Assembly: GCF_002014965.1 (NCBI RefSeq) | Contig: NZ_MUXT01000006.1 | Span: 115,054-179,053, forward strand | Length of the DNA: 64,000 nucleotides | Reading direction: 5' to 3' | From: Moraxella canis | GTDB lineage: Bacteria; Pseudomonadota; Gammaproteobacteria; Pseudomonadales; Moraxellaceae | In this document: positions 36,185 to 45,112 of the stretch, piece after piece | Position numbering within the stretch: the first letter of the stretch is position 1 | Layout of the letters: each line of letters opens with the position of its first letter | Made by a program: the position numbers and the translations under genes | Notes under the pieces: generated by a model | What the model was told of the DNA's origin: nothing | The model's input: the letters and a program-made list of their open reading frames with translations, nothing else | Database searches by the model: none

Positions 36185-36553
36185 TTATTTAGATTGTTCA
36201 GTCGCTTCAGTAGCAGCTTCTTGAGCAGCTTCAGCGTTAGCTTGAGCTTGGTCAGCAGCAGCTTGAGCTTGAGCAGCTTCAGCAGCAGTAGCATCGCTGG
36301 TCATAGCGTCAGTCGCTTCAGCAGAAGCTTCGTTAGCAGCTTCAGTTGCGTCTGCAGCAGCTTCAGCAGCAGCGTTAGCAGCGTCTGCAGTAGCTTCACC
36401 AGTAGTTGCAGCAGCTTCATTAGCAGCTTGTTGTGCGTCTACCGCAGCTTCAGCAGCAGTGTTAGCAGAATCTTGAGCTTGGTCAGCTGGCTTTGAGCAA
36501 GCAGTTAGAGCTAGAGCAGCGATCAATGCAGATGCGATTAGTTTGGTTTGCAT
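36185..36553 (-). CDS. alanine-rich lipoprotein with helical repeats
   Basis: A 122-aa lipoprotein: signal peptide ending in the lipobox LTAC (C19). The mature part is almost entirely Ala, Glu, Asp, Thr and Gln in near-repeats such as AANEAAATTGEATADAANAA, so it is probably a long helix or coiled coil in the periplasm, somewhat like Lpp, though it lacks the terminal Lys of Lpp. Codon use is very repetitive (GCAGCT), which makes length change by slippage likely. GGAG precedes the start at 36553. No named family is recognised. Confidence 0.75.
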   Translation of the reverse strand: MQTKLIASALIAALALTACSKPADQAQDSANTAAEAAVDAQQAANEAAATTGEATADAANAAAEAAADATEAANEASAEATDAMTSDATAAEAAQAQAAADQAQANAEAAQEAATEATEQSK

Positions 36554-36699
36554 AATAAACTCCAATAGATGAGTATTTGACAGAAAAATACCTACGGAAT
36601 ATCAATTAAGCATTTTTAATTTAAAAATGCCAATCTTCTATCCATAGGTCGATACACATTTGTATCAGTATACAACAATTTAGCAAAGATAAAAATAGA

Positions 36700-36735
36700 A
36701 TTTTGTTAAACTATATATGAAATATGTAACAAAAT
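36700..36735. repeat. 9-bp inverted repeat in a gene-free gap
   Basis: ATTTTGTTA (36700-36708) and TAACAAAAT (36727-36735) lie in the AT-rich 363-nt gap between the Ala-rich lipoprotein gene and rho. A second hairpin (GCATTTTTA/TAAAAATGC, 36610-36630) lies in the lipoprotein leader. No gene is visible in the gap. Confidence 0.45.
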
Positions 36736-36916
36736 ATACTTTTAACTTTGCTTATGCCACTCAAGCAAGCGGCAATTATATTGCATCAGGCTTCGGTGTT
36801 AAAAATATCTTAGCATACATTTTTTAATATTACAATTCAATGACACAAAATATTTTTAGATTTACGCTGTGATGCGTGCCCAAAGCCTAGTGCTTGGCAC
36901 ATCTGTGTCTTTGGAT

Positions 36917-38185
36917 TCAGCTTTGAGCCTTTTTAACCATTTGTTCAAAAAACTCTTCATTGGTTTTGGAGTCTTTTAGGCGCTCAAGCAAAAACTCTGT
37001 GGCTTGCGAGTCTTCCATCGGCTGCATCAATTTACGAAGGATCCAAACGCGGCGCAAAGTTTCTTCATCAAGCAAGCGCTCTTCTCGGCGAGTGCTGGAT
37101 TTTTTGATATTAATGGCAGGGAAGATGCGGCGCTCAGCCAGCTCGCGCTCCAAGGTGATTTCTTGGTTGCCTGTACCTTTGAATTCTTCAAAAATGACGC
37201 TGTCCATCTTTGAGCCTGTATCAATCAAGGCGGTTGAGATGATGGTTAGGCTGCCGCCTTCTTCCACATTTCTGGCAGCGCCAAAAAAGCGCTTGGGGCG
37301 CTCAAGTGCATGAGCGTCCACACCGCCTGTCAGTACCTTACCACTTGAGGGGATAACAGTATTATAAGCGCGTGCTAAGCGTGTGATAGAATCAAGTAAA
37401 ATGACCACATCTTGCTTATGTTCTACTAAGCGTTTGGCTTTTTCGATGACCATCTCGGCAACTTGAATGTGTCGCTGCGGCGGCTCATCGAAGGTGGAGG
37501 CAACCACTTCTCCGCGCACGGTGCGCTGCATTTCGGTCACTTCTTCTGGGCGCTCATCAATCAATAAAACAATCAGATGGCACTCAGGATGATTTTTGGT
37601 GATGGCTTGCGCGATGGTCTGTAATAGCACCGTTTTACCTGCTTTGGGCGGCGCTACGATGATAGAGCGCTGACCTTTACCAATCGGTGCGATCAAGTCA
37701 ATGATACGCCCAGTTAAGTCTTCGGTCGTGCCGTTGCCTGTCTCAAGCACCAGCTGCTTGGTAGGAAAAAGCGGCGTCAAGTTTTCAAAAATCAGCTTGT
37801 GGCGACTACGATCAGGCGTATCAAAGTTAATTTCACTCACCTTTAACAGAGCAAAATATCTTTCTGAGTCCTTGGGTGGGCGGATCTGCCCTGCGATGGA
37901 GTCGCCAGTTTGCAAATTAAATCTGCGGATTTGGCTTGGGCTGACATAGATGTCGTCTGGCCCTGCCAAGTATGAACCTTCGCTTGAGCGCAAAAAACCA
38001 AATCCATCAGGCAAAATTTCAAGCACGCCATCGCCGTAAATTGCTTCGCCATTTCTGGCATGTGTCTTCAAAATGGCGAAAATGATGTCTTGTTTGCGAC
38101 TGCGAGCCATATTGTCCAGACCCATGGATTCAGCGATCGCAAGTAACTCGCCAACGGATTTTCTTTTTAGTTCGGTTAAGTTCAT
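36917..38185 (-). CDS. rho: transcription termination factor Rho
   Basis: A 422-aa hexameric RNA helicase for factor-dependent termination. It has the N-terminal Rho domain ([20 protein letters not shown]), the RNA-binding cold-shock fold ([14 protein letters not shown]), the P-loop [12 protein letters not shown] and [13 protein letters not shown]. The start at 38185 gives a length close to the 419 aa of E. coli Rho; an upstream in-frame ATG at 38293 would add 36 unrelated residues. trxA lies upstream on the same strand, as in E. coli. Confidence 0.97.
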   Translation of the reverse strand: MNLTELKRKSVGELLAIAESMGLDNMARSRKQDIIFAILKTHARNGEAIYGDGVLEILPDGFGFLRSSEGSYLAGPDDIYVSPSQIRRFNLQTGDSIAGQIRPPKDSERYFALLKVSEINFDTPDRSRHKLIFENLTPLFPTKQLVLETGNGTTEDLTGRIIDLIAPIGKGQRSIIVAPPKAGKTVLLQTIAQAITKNHPECHLIVLLIDERPEEVTEMQRTVRGEVVASTFDEPPQRHIQVAEMVIEKAKRLVEHKQDVVILLDSITRLARAYNTVIPSSGKVLTGGVDAHALERPKRFFGAARNVEEGGSLTIISTALIDTGSKMDSVIFEEFKGTGNQEITLERELAERRIFPAINIKKSSTRREERLLDEETLRRVWILRKLMQPMEDSQATEFLLERLKDSKTNEEFFEQMVKKAQS

Positions 38186-38291
38186 AGATAGGTAAGATGT
38201 GTGAATGATCAGCCTAAAAAAGCAGAATGATAGATTTGCATGAGGTAGAAAAAGAAAAATGCAATCTGAGAAGGTGATTGCAGGTGCGCTC

Positions 38292-38320
38292 ATATTAAGC
38301 GCAAATCAAGCGTTTGTCAA
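38292..38320 (-). promoter_or_regulatory. promoter of rho
   Basis: On the minus strand TTGACA (38320-38315), a 17-nt spacer and TAATAT (38297-38292). The -10 sits in a small palindrome (GCGCT/AGCGC). The leader is about 100 nt, which would fit Rho autoregulation by early termination. Confidence 0.7.
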
Positions 38321-38370
38321 GAGTTGAGCGGCAAACTTAGGTGAAATTCTCAAAAATTTTATCCAAAAAT

Positions 38371-38403
38371 AAACCTGATTTGAAAATGATCAAATCAGGT
38401 TTT
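38371..38403 (-). terminator. terminator between trxA and rho
   Basis: AAACCTGATTTGA (38371-38383) and its complement (38390-38402) form a 13-bp stem. On the minus strand it is followed by TATTTTT. It would separate trxA from rho transcription in part. Confidence 0.7.
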
Positions 38404-38419
38404 AAGATGAATCGGTCTA

Positions 38420-38740
38420 TTATAAATGCTTGTCAAGCAAAGCGGCAAACTCAGATTTTGGACGACCACCGACCACAGTGTCAACTCGCTCACCATTTTT
38501 AAAGACAAATAACGTTGGGATGCTACGAATACCAAAACGCGCTGCAGATTGCGGGTTAGCGTCGACATCGACTTTGACGATCTTAACACGACCGGCATAA
38601 TCTTCGGCAAGTTCTTCAAGTACAGGTGCGATGGCTTTACATGGACCGCACCACGCCGCCCAAAAATCAACCAAAACTAATTCATCAGAACCTAAAACAT
38701 CAGCATCAAAGCTGGCATCAGTGGCATTAATAATTGACAT
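38420..38740 (-). CDS. trxA: thioredoxin
   Basis: A 106-aa cytosolic disulfide reductase. The active site is WCGPC (C31, C34) in DFWAAWCGPCKAIAP, and the cis-Pro segment SIPTLFVFKNGE is at about 74-85. Length and order (trxA then rho) match E. coli. A ribosome binding site (AAGGAAG) precedes the ATG. Confidence 0.96.
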   Translation of the reverse strand: MSIINATDASFDADVLGSDELVLVDFWAAWCGPCKAIAPVLEELAEDYAGRVKIVKVDVDANPQSAARFGIRSIPTLFVFKNGERVDTVVGGRPKSEFAALLDKHL

Positions 38741-38788
38741 AATTTGCTTCCTTTTTAACAGTGGATAAATGGCGATTGCCTATGAAGC

Positions 38789-38817
38789 ATTATGTGGTTT
38801 ATTGCAAAAAAATTCAA
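38789..38817 (-). promoter_or_regulatory. candidate promoter of trxA
   Basis: TTGAAT (38817-38812), 17-nt spacer and CATAAT (38794-38789) on the minus strand, about 50 nt before the gene. Confidence 0.55.
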
Positions 38818-38921
38818 GATGTCAGCTTGGGCGCTAAGTCATGATATAATAATAGCCTTTCTGCCCCAAGCCCTGAGTGGGCGATTGAATTTATCAAACT
38901 TACTGATTGAGCAAATAAAAG

Positions 38922-39650
38922 ATGACCTTAACTGATGCTGATATTCTTCGCATGAATGCGCTAGAGCTTGCGCAAGATGACTTATTTTTTCACGAATTTG
39001 CCAAATCAATCACGATTTATGAAGATGAGGACATTTGGGTGCTAGATAAGCCAGCTGGGCTTTTGAGTGTCGATGGACGCGTGCTAAAGGTCAGTTTGCA
39101 GTCGCGACTTTTGCGCGTTAATCCCAACATTAAGCTCATTCATCGACTGGATATGGATACCTCAGGGCTCATTATTTTTGCCAAATCCAGTGAGGCTCAA
39201 ACGCACATCAGTAAGCAGTTCATTGACCGCATTCCCCAAAAAGAATATCAAGCCGTTGTGTTTGGAACATTGATGACAGACGATAAAAAGGGTGTCATTG
39301 ATGTGCCTGTGCGCTATGAGCCAACAACCAAGCCGCGTCATATTGTCGATATGGATTGGAATAAGCGGGCGCTGACCCATTATGAAGTGTTACATCATGA
39401 GCTGCGCTGTGATGAGAGCGGCAGGGCGCATCCTGTGACTCGAGTGGCGCTCAAGCCCATCACAGGGCGTAGTCATCAGCTTAGGGTGCATATGGTACAT
39501 CTGGGTCATGTGATGATCGGTGATCCCATTTATGCTGAAGATGTGGCGCTTACACTGTCAAATCGCTTAAATCTACACGCTCACAAGCTTCGCTTAAAAC
39601 ACCCAACGCATGGCATTTGGATGGATTGGACCAGTCCAGTGCCATTTTAA
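38922..39650 (+). CDS. RluA family pseudouridine synthase
   Basis: A 242-aa RNA-modifying enzyme. The catalytic Asp is D77 in HRLDMDTSGL; IYEDEDIWVLDKPAGLLS and the C-terminal RSHQLRVHMVHLGH are RluA-type motifs. It lacks an S4 domain, which points to the RluA/TruC side of the family rather than RluC/RluD. The exact RNA target is not readable. It is divergent from trxA. Confidence 0.88.
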   Translation: MTLTDADILRMNALELAQDDLFFHEFAKSITIYEDEDIWVLDKPAGLLSVDGRVLKVSLQSRLLRVNPNIKLIHRLDMDTSGLIIFAKSSEAQTHISKQFIDRIPQKEYQAVVFGTLMTDDKKGVIDVPVRYEPTTKPRHIVDMDWNKRALTHYEVLHHELRCDESGRAHPVTRVALKPITGRSHQLRVHMVHLGHVMIGDPIYAEDVALTLSNRLNLHAHKLRLKHPTHGIWMDWTSPVPF

Positions 39651-39698
39651 GGATATATATTTTGATAGGGTGATGACCCAAAGATCATTACAGCCTTA

Positions 39699-40025
39699 TC
39701 AGATCAAACCCGAGACGACCGCGCATTGATACAGACGCTTGGCGCGTGAGCCTGTACCACAAAATACCATCACAGGTTTTGGCGCATCTTTAATCAGATC
39801 AGCGAACGCTTGGGCTTGGGTGAGATGGATGTCGTCAATATCAATCGGCAGGGTGTGATAGCTAAGTCCAGCGATTTCGGCACTTTGAGCAATGTCAGAC
39901 CCTTTAGGCTGCCCATCAATTTCGTCATCAAAACGCAGATTAATCAAACTTTTAAAGCCCAATTTGGCAAGTCCATGACATTGCTTGGGATGGATTTGTT
40001 TATAAAGGGTGATTTGACTGTGCAT
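39699..40025 (-). CDS. DUF442 / TIGR01244-type phosphatase-like protein
   Basis: A 108-aa protein with the dual-specificity phosphatase-like fold of this group: FKSLINLRFDDEIDGQP near the start and VMVFCGTGSRAKRLYQ with C89 and R94. Spacing is C-x4-R, as in this family, not the C-x5-R of true tyrosine phosphatases. Members are often linked to sulfide and persulfide handling. The SulP transporter is close by, which is only suggestive. Confidence 0.75.
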   Translation of the reverse strand: MHSQITLYKQIHPKQCHGLAKLGFKSLINLRFDDEIDGQPKGSDIAQSAEIAGLSYHTLPIDIDDIHLTQAQAFADLIKDAPKPVMVFCGTGSRAKRLYQCAVVSGLI

Positions 40026-40164
40026 GAGTGAATCCTTGATATTTGTTTTGAATTTATGATACCTAATGCCAAGATGACTTGCAATTGTGATTTGGCATAA
40101 GCTTATGACAGTATTTAGCGATTACAGCTGTCATTTTTTCAAAATGGAATAAGGTAGGGCTGGT

Positions 40165-41874
40165 TCAAAGGTCTGTGCTGGGCTTGGTCAGGCTTTGAAC
40201 TGCTTGATTGGCACTTAAAAAAATACGCCCTGACAGATCTTCAACCATCGGACTTGTCTTTAGAATATCCATCACAGGACCCTTGACTTCAGCCAAATGT
40301 AGGCGCTGACCACGCTCAATGCAGCTTTGATTGAAGGTGATAAGCATCTCTTGGGCGGATAAATCGACGTGATTGACTGCAGTCATCATCAGGACAATGT
40401 CATGAATGCTGGGGTCGTCAGACAGCTGGGTTAAATTGGCAAGAACGGACTGAGCATTACCAAAATACAAGCTTTCATCAATGCGCAAAAGCAGCAGCCC
40501 ATCAAAAGTGGTTGCTTCGTGCCGCTCAATATTACGAAAATGTTCGCTGTCACCGACGCGCCCCACAATGGCGATGTGTACTTGATGTGTGCGATAAATC
40601 ATCGCGGCAAAACTTGCCAAAAGTCCGACAACCAAACCGCTATTTAAACCAAAAATAATCGAGGTAAAGAAGGTGATACCAAAACAAATGGCATCGAATT
40701 TATCCAGCTGCCACGCGCTGATAAAAGTTTTGGTATCAACCATCGAGATGACAGAGCTGATGATCACTGCTGCCAAAATGGCATAGGGCAGACCTGCCAA
40801 ATAGCGCCCCAAAAAAAGCAAGATCATTAGCACGCCCAAGGCGCAAATGATGGACGCTAACGGTGTTTTGGCGCCCACAGACAGGTTTAGGCTGGTGCGC
40901 GAGATACCGCCTGCGACCGCAAAACCACCAAAGGCACCGCTGGTGATGTTCGCCAAACCCAAGCCCCCAAGCTCTTTGTTGGCATCGTACGGCTCACCGC
41001 GTATCCGTGCCTGCTGTGCTGAGATCGTACTTGACGAAATAAAAGCGATCAGCGCGATCAAAAGCGCCGAGGGTAATAAATCTAATAAAGTGGTTACAGA
41101 AAAATTGGGAAAAGCGATTTTGGGTAAACCTGTGGGCAAAGGTTGTAGCAATCTGATCTGCATTTGCTCAAATCCCATGCGATGACTAAGCCAAATGGAG
41201 AGAGCGACAATTAAAATGACAAAAAAGCGATTGCCAAAGCCGCGCCACTGAGTCGGCAGCCAGCCCCAAATCATCGCCTCACCATAACGACTGATGATCA
41301 ATAAAAGGGTGGCGCTAACCCCAAGTAAAACTGTCGGTAGATGGATGGGCTGAGTACTGGCATAAACACTTAAAAACAGGTCGATCAAGCTGTCAGCATT
41401 TAAAGGGACGCCGATGATGTGCTTGATTTGACTAAAAATAATTAATACTGCTGCCCCACTGATAAATCCTGAGGCGACGCCACGACTGACAAACTGCATA
41501 ATCCAGCCCAGACGAATCAGCCCAGCGATCAATAAAATCCCGCCTACCATAAAGGCAAGAATAATGGCAAGTGAGGTGTATTGTAAGCTGCCGGCGGCAT
41601 AGCCAGTCAGTGCTGATGCGGTCATGATGGCGGTAATGGCCACTGGACCGATAGATGAGACGCTGCTGGCGCCTATCCATGCGTAGACAATCACAGGCGC
41701 GATGGCAGCATATAGCCCCATAATGGGTGGTAGACCTGCCAAGGCAGCATAGCCCAGACTTTGAGGGATAACCAGCACTGCCATCATAAGCCCAGCAGGG
41801 ATGTCAGATAGAGCCGTGCGCGGATGCTGAATGAGCTGCAAAACCCAATGAGGTAGTAGATTTTGCACTCTCAT
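40165..41874 (-). CDS. SulP family anion transporter with STAS domain
   Basis: A 569-aa inner-membrane transporter. The membrane part (about 1-410) has the family signature YAALAGLPPIMGLYAA and a Gly-rich segment (GAFGGFAVAGGISRTSLN). A cytosolic STAS domain follows (about 440-560; ILKTSPMVEDLSGRIF). Members carry sulfate, bicarbonate or dicarboxylates; the substrate is not clear. ATG at 41874 is chosen over the TTG at 41877. It starts 4 nt after the lipoprotein gene stop, so the two form an operon. Confidence 0.9.
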   Translation of the reverse strand: MRVQNLLPHWVLQLIQHPRTALSDIPAGLMMAVLVIPQSLGYAALAGLPPIMGLYAAIAPVIVYAWIGASSVSSIGPVAITAIMTASALTGYAAGSLQYTSLAIILAFMVGGILLIAGLIRLGWIMQFVSRGVASGFISGAAVLIIFSQIKHIIGVPLNADSLIDLFLSVYASTQPIHLPTVLLGVSATLLLIISRYGEAMIWGWLPTQWRGFGNRFFVILIVALSIWLSHRMGFEQMQIRLLQPLPTGLPKIAFPNFSVTTLLDLLPSALLIALIAFISSSTISAQQARIRGEPYDANKELGGLGLANITSGAFGGFAVAGGISRTSLNLSVGAKTPLASIICALGVLMILLFLGRYLAGLPYAILAAVIISSVISMVDTKTFISAWQLDKFDAICFGITFFTSIIFGLNSGLVVGLLASFAAMIYRTHQVHIAIVGRVGDSEHFRNIERHEATTFDGLLLLRIDESLYFGNAQSVLANLTQLSDDPSIHDIVLMMTAVNHVDLSAQEMLITFNQSCIERGQRLHLAEVKGPVMDILKTSPMVEDLSGRIFLSANQAVQSLTKPSTDL

Positions 41875-41877
41875 CAA

Positions 41878-42270
41878 TTATTCTCCGTAGATTTTCACAC
41901 CTTGGGCAAACGCACATTGTTTTTGGCGAGCGGCAAGAATCATGGCATCATGCTCACCATATAAGCGAGAGAGTGTCTCTTTTTTGGCGGCGCGCTGTCT
42001 GCTATTGGTGCCCACGCCCCAGCTGATGCTTGGATAGATGCCGTGGCGGCTGCCTGTCACACCGATCCCAATGCCAGAGGCGGATAAACCAATTTGCTCA
42101 TTTTGAGCTCTTTCGACCAAAGTGGTGACGCGGCGCACTTCTGACTGCAGCTGAGTGCAGTCATAGCTGTGATACATATTGGGATTGACATACTGCGGCG
42201 TGATATTGCCAGTAGTGGCACAGCCTGCCAGCGCGACAACTGAGGCTGCGGTGATCATGAATTTTTTCAT
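41878..42270 (-). CDS. small lipoprotein upstream of the SulP gene
   Basis: A 130-aa lipoprotein: signal peptide with lipobox VALAGC (C17). The mature part has YDCTQLQSEVRRVTTLVERAQNEQ, a Gly/Ile-rich segment, and a helical C-terminus, a pattern seen in many small uncharacterised lipoproteins of Gram-negatives. Two Met codons stand at the start; the second (42270) is better placed after AGGGA. The function is unknown. Confidence 0.75.
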   Translation of the reverse strand: MKKFMITAASVVALAGCATTGNITPQYVNPNMYHSYDCTQLQSEVRRVTTLVERAQNEQIGLSASGIGIGVTGSRHGIYPSISWGVGTNSRQRAAKKETLSRLYGEHDAMILAARQKQCAFAQGVKIYGE

Positions 42271-42339
42271 CATAAAATCCCTATTAAAATCAATTTTTAG
42301 CCTTAACTTAATCATAGATCATAACGCCAAGGCAAATTA

Positions 42340-42663
42340 TCAGCGACGAGAAGCGCACAAAGGGCTGTCAGGTGCTTGCTCAAGCTTCGCCCATTCATCA
42401 GGCGTATAGGCATGGATGGCAAGGGCGTGAACCGTGCCGCCGCCACTCGTCAAAAAAGGCTGAGCCAAGGCATAGACTGCCTGATGGCGAGCAGCCAAGC
42501 GCTGCCCCTCAAACGCTTCACTGACAATCAAAAGCTTAAAGTGGCTTTCTTTGCCCTCAAAATAGCCAGCATGCATGTGACTTTCGTTCTGCAATGACAG
42601 TGTGCTGGGGCTAAGCGCTTGTAGTGCTGCACTCAGCGCCGCTGCTGTTGGGTTATTCATCAT
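42340..42663 (-). CDS. bolA: BolA family protein
   Basis: A 107-aa protein with the BolA core: NESHMHAGYFEGKESHFKLLIVSEAFEGQRLAARHQAVYAL and VHALAIHAYTPDEW. It is closer to BolA proper than to IbaG because of the HMHAG motif. BolA acts with monothiol glutaredoxin and can regulate transcription. The second paralogue is ibaG at 28461. The C-terminus has about 15 extra residues. Confidence 0.9.
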   Translation of the reverse strand: MMNNPTAAALSAALQALSPSTLSLQNESHMHAGYFEGKESHFKLLIVSEAFEGQRLAARHQAVYALAQPFLTSGGGTVHALAIHAYTPDEWAKLEQAPDSPLCASRR

Positions 42664-42691
42664 ATCACTTAACTAAGTTTAATTTGATCAA

Positions 42692-43516
42692 TTAGCGTCT
42701 GGGTGCTGCCTGATACAGTGGCATGACCGTTGGCACCAAGGCTTTTAGATTGCTAATGCGATTGGCAGAGCTTGGGTGTGTGCTCAAAAACTGCGGCACG
42801 CTGCCACCACCAGCTGACTGCATTTTTTGCCACAAAGTGACCGCAGCATTTGGATCGTAGCCTGCACGTGCCATCAGCTCAATGCCAATTTTATCAGCTT
42901 CTGCCTCTTGGGTGCGCGAGTGCGGTAGGTCCAGTCCCAGCTGACCTGCCAAGCCTACCAGCTGTGCTTGACCGCTTGATAGCCCAAGCGCGCTCACTGC
43001 GATACCCAGAACGCCTTGGGTGGCGACGCCTCGGCTGGCTTTTTCGCGAGAATGCTCACGCAACGCATGCGCCATCTCATGCCCCATGATGGCAGCGATT
43101 TCGGCATCGGTCAGCTTCAGCCGCTCAATGATGCCAGTATAAAAGACAATCTTGCCGCCTGGCATGACATAGGCATTGATTTGATTATCGGTGATGGCAT
43201 GCACTTTCCAATCCCAGCTGGTCGCATCTGGACGCAGCGCTGTCGTCTGTGGAATCAGATGATTGGCAATGCGGCGAAGGCGCTGAACTTGCGCATAATT
43301 ATTATCAAGCTTGCCTTTGGCGCGCGCTTCATTGATGGTTTGTAGATAGGCTCGATTGGACAGCTGCATGATCTCTTCACTTGAAACCAATAATAGCTGT
43401 TTTCGGTCGGCACCCACCACGCCTGCGCTGGTGGTGCTAGAGCAGCCAGCAATCGGTGCGACAGTGGCTGCAGCCAAAGTCACTGCCAAAACATTTTTTT
43501 TGATGAAACTTTGCAT
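42692..43516 (-). CDS. M48 family metalloprotease lipoprotein
   Basis: A 274-aa envelope protease similar to LoiP/YcaL. The signal peptide ends in the lipobox PIAGC (C25). The zinc site is HEMAH at 146-150 with the downstream Glu in TQEAEADKIGIELMARAG. It is likely anchored in the outer membrane and takes part in envelope quality control. AGGGA precedes the ATG. It is divergent from the pst operon. Confidence 0.88.
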   Translation of the reverse strand: MQSFIKKNVLAVTLAAATVAPIAGCSSTTSAGVVGADRKQLLLVSSEEIMQLSNRAYLQTINEARAKGKLDNNYAQVQRLRRIANHLIPQTTALRPDATSWDWKVHAITDNQINAYVMPGGKIVFYTGIIERLKLTDAEIAAIMGHEMAHALREHSREKASRGVATQGVLGIAVSALGLSSGQAQLVGLAGQLGLDLPHSRTQEAEADKIGIELMARAGYDPNAAVTLWQKMQSAGGGSVPQFLSTHPSSANRISNLKALVPTVMPLYQAAPRR

Positions 43517-43711
43517 ACTCGTCCCTCGTAGAATGCCTGTGATGTCTTAAAATCGTAACGCTTGTAGTGATTATAAACCAAAGCCCTTTATAAGCCTAGC
43601 GATCTAAACAAAAAATTCACAAATTATCATTATTCATAGAATCACTATTTCAGTCGCTATTTTTTAAAAGCCAGTTTATTTAAAGCTCGCCTGACTTGCC
43701 TGCCAAAAGCC

Positions 43712-43789
43712 TTGTCATCAAATTGTCATATAATTTTCATATAACCGTCATCTGTCAGTCATTAAATCGTCATGCACGATTTTTACAAT
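43712..43789 (+). promoter_or_regulatory. array of six PHO half-sites plus -10 for pstS
   Basis: Six 7-bp copies of a TTGTCAT-like site occur at exact 11-bp steps: 43712, 43723, 43734, 43745, 43756 and 43767. This is the direct-repeat pattern bound by PhoB, here enough for three PhoB dimers. The last half-site ends 10 nt before TACAAT (43784-43789), so PhoB would replace the -35, as at E. coli pho promoters. The rest of the 346-nt gap holds no gene. Confidence 0.88.
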
Positions 43790-43862
43790 ACGCATAACTT
43801 ATGTGATAAATCTCCTTAGCTTTTAACATCCATATCCTTACTAGAGTTTACCCAACGGAGTT

Positions 43863-45005
43863 ATGATGAAAACGAACATCAAATTGATCAGCCTATCTGT
43901 CGCTGCTGTTATCGCGCTAACTGCTTGTAGCAAAAAAGACGAACAAGCTGCCGCGACTCAGCCAGAACCAGCTGCAACGACAGCAGCTCCAGCTGACGCT
44001 GCCCCAGCCGCTATGGAACAAGTTGCTATCAACATCACAGGCGCAGGCGCATCTTTCCCACAACCAATCTATGCCAAATGGTCAGCTGATTTCAAAGAAG
44101 CTACCAGCGGTCAAGTGAACTATCAATCAATCGGTTCCTCAGGTGGTATCAAGCAAATCATCGCTAAAACTGTTGACTTCGGTGCTTCAGATGCGCCATT
44201 GACTGTGGATGAGCTAAACGCTGAAAACCTAATCCAGTTCCCAACAGTGATCGGCGGTGTTGTACCTGTGGTGAATATCGAAGGTATCGAAGCTGGCGCG
44301 CTTAAGCTAGATGGCGAAACTTTGGCAAATATCTACTTGGGTAAAGTGACGAAGTGGAACGATCCTGCGATTGTTGCACTTAACCCAGATTTGACACTGC
44401 CAGATGCTGACATCACCACAGTATTCCGTTCAGACGGTTCAGGCACGACCTTTAACTTCACTGACTACCTAAATAAAGTTTCAACCGACTGGGCAAGCTC
44501 AGTGGGCGTGGACAAAGCCATCAAATGGCCAACCGCTTCTTCAGGCGCTGCTGGTAAAGGTAACGAAGGCGTAGCAAGCTATGTTAGCCGCATCAAAAAC
44601 TCAATCGGCTATGTAGAATACGCCTACGCCAAGCAAAATGGCATGTCTCATGTAGCACTTAAAAACGCCGCTGGTGAATTTGTTCAGCCATCAGCTGACA
44701 GTTTCGCTGCTGCAGGTGACATCGATTGGTCAGCAGCACCTGGCTTTAACCAAGTGCTAACCAACTCAGAAACTGCAGGCGCATGGCCAATCGCTGCTGC
44801 AACTTTCATCATCGTACACAAAAACCCAGAAAATCCTGAGCAAGTTGCTGGTGTTCTAAGATTCTTTGACTGGGCATACACCAATGGTGACCAAGCAGCG
44901 CTAGATCTTGACTATGTACCATTCAGCGACAAAGCGGTTGAGCTGTTCAAGGCAAGCTGGAGCGAAGTGAAAGACTCAAGCGGCAATGCAGTTTATGCAC
45001 AATAA
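43863..45005 (+). CDS. pstS: phosphate ABC transporter substrate-binding lipoprotein PstS
   Basis: A 380-aa phosphate-binding protein. The signal peptide ends in lipobox LTAC (C22), so it is lipid-anchored, unlike E. coli PstS. After a Pro/Ala linker the binding fold begins at GAGASFPQPIYAKW and has GSSGGIKQI, SDAPLT and FRSDGSGTTFNFTDYL, the phosphate ligands of the family. GGAG precedes the ATGATG start. It heads pstSCAB under PhoB control. Confidence 0.95.
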   Translation: MMKTNIKLISLSVAAVIALTACSKKDEQAAATQPEPAATTAAPADAAPAAMEQVAINITGAGASFPQPIYAKWSADFKEATSGQVNYQSIGSSGGIKQIIAKTVDFGASDAPLTVDELNAENLIQFPTVIGGVVPVVNIEGIEAGALKLDGETLANIYLGKVTKWNDPAIVALNPDLTLPDADITTVFRSDGSGTTFNFTDYLNKVSTDWASSVGVDKAIKWPTASSGAAGKGNEGVASYVSRIKNSIGYVEYAYAKQNGMSHVALKNAAGEFVQPSADSFAAAGDIDWSAAPGFNQVLTNSETAGAWPIAAATFIIVHKNPENPEQVAGVLRFFDWAYTNGDQAALDLDYVPFSDKAVELFKASWSEVKDSSGNAVYAQ

Positions 45006-45040
45006 GCTGCCCTATAAGCTGCGATGACTTCTTGAAATGT

Positions 45041-45062
45041 GGCTTGTCAGAATTGGCAAGCC
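45041..45062 (+). other. hairpin between pstS and pstC
   Basis: GGCTTGTCA and TGGCAAGCC can pair across a 4-nt loop. There is no strong T run. It could protect the pstS message or reduce read-through into pstC, giving more PstS than channel. Confidence 0.5.
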
Positions 45063-45112
45063 CATTATTTCTTAAAATACAGCCAATTTAGCAAAATCAG
45101 GGGAATTCCCAA

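Noticed and set aside
36194..36496. Ser-rich 100-aa plus-strand frame
   Set aside because: It is the antisense reading of the repetitive Ala codons of the lipoprotein gene; the composition follows from the GCAGCT repeats.
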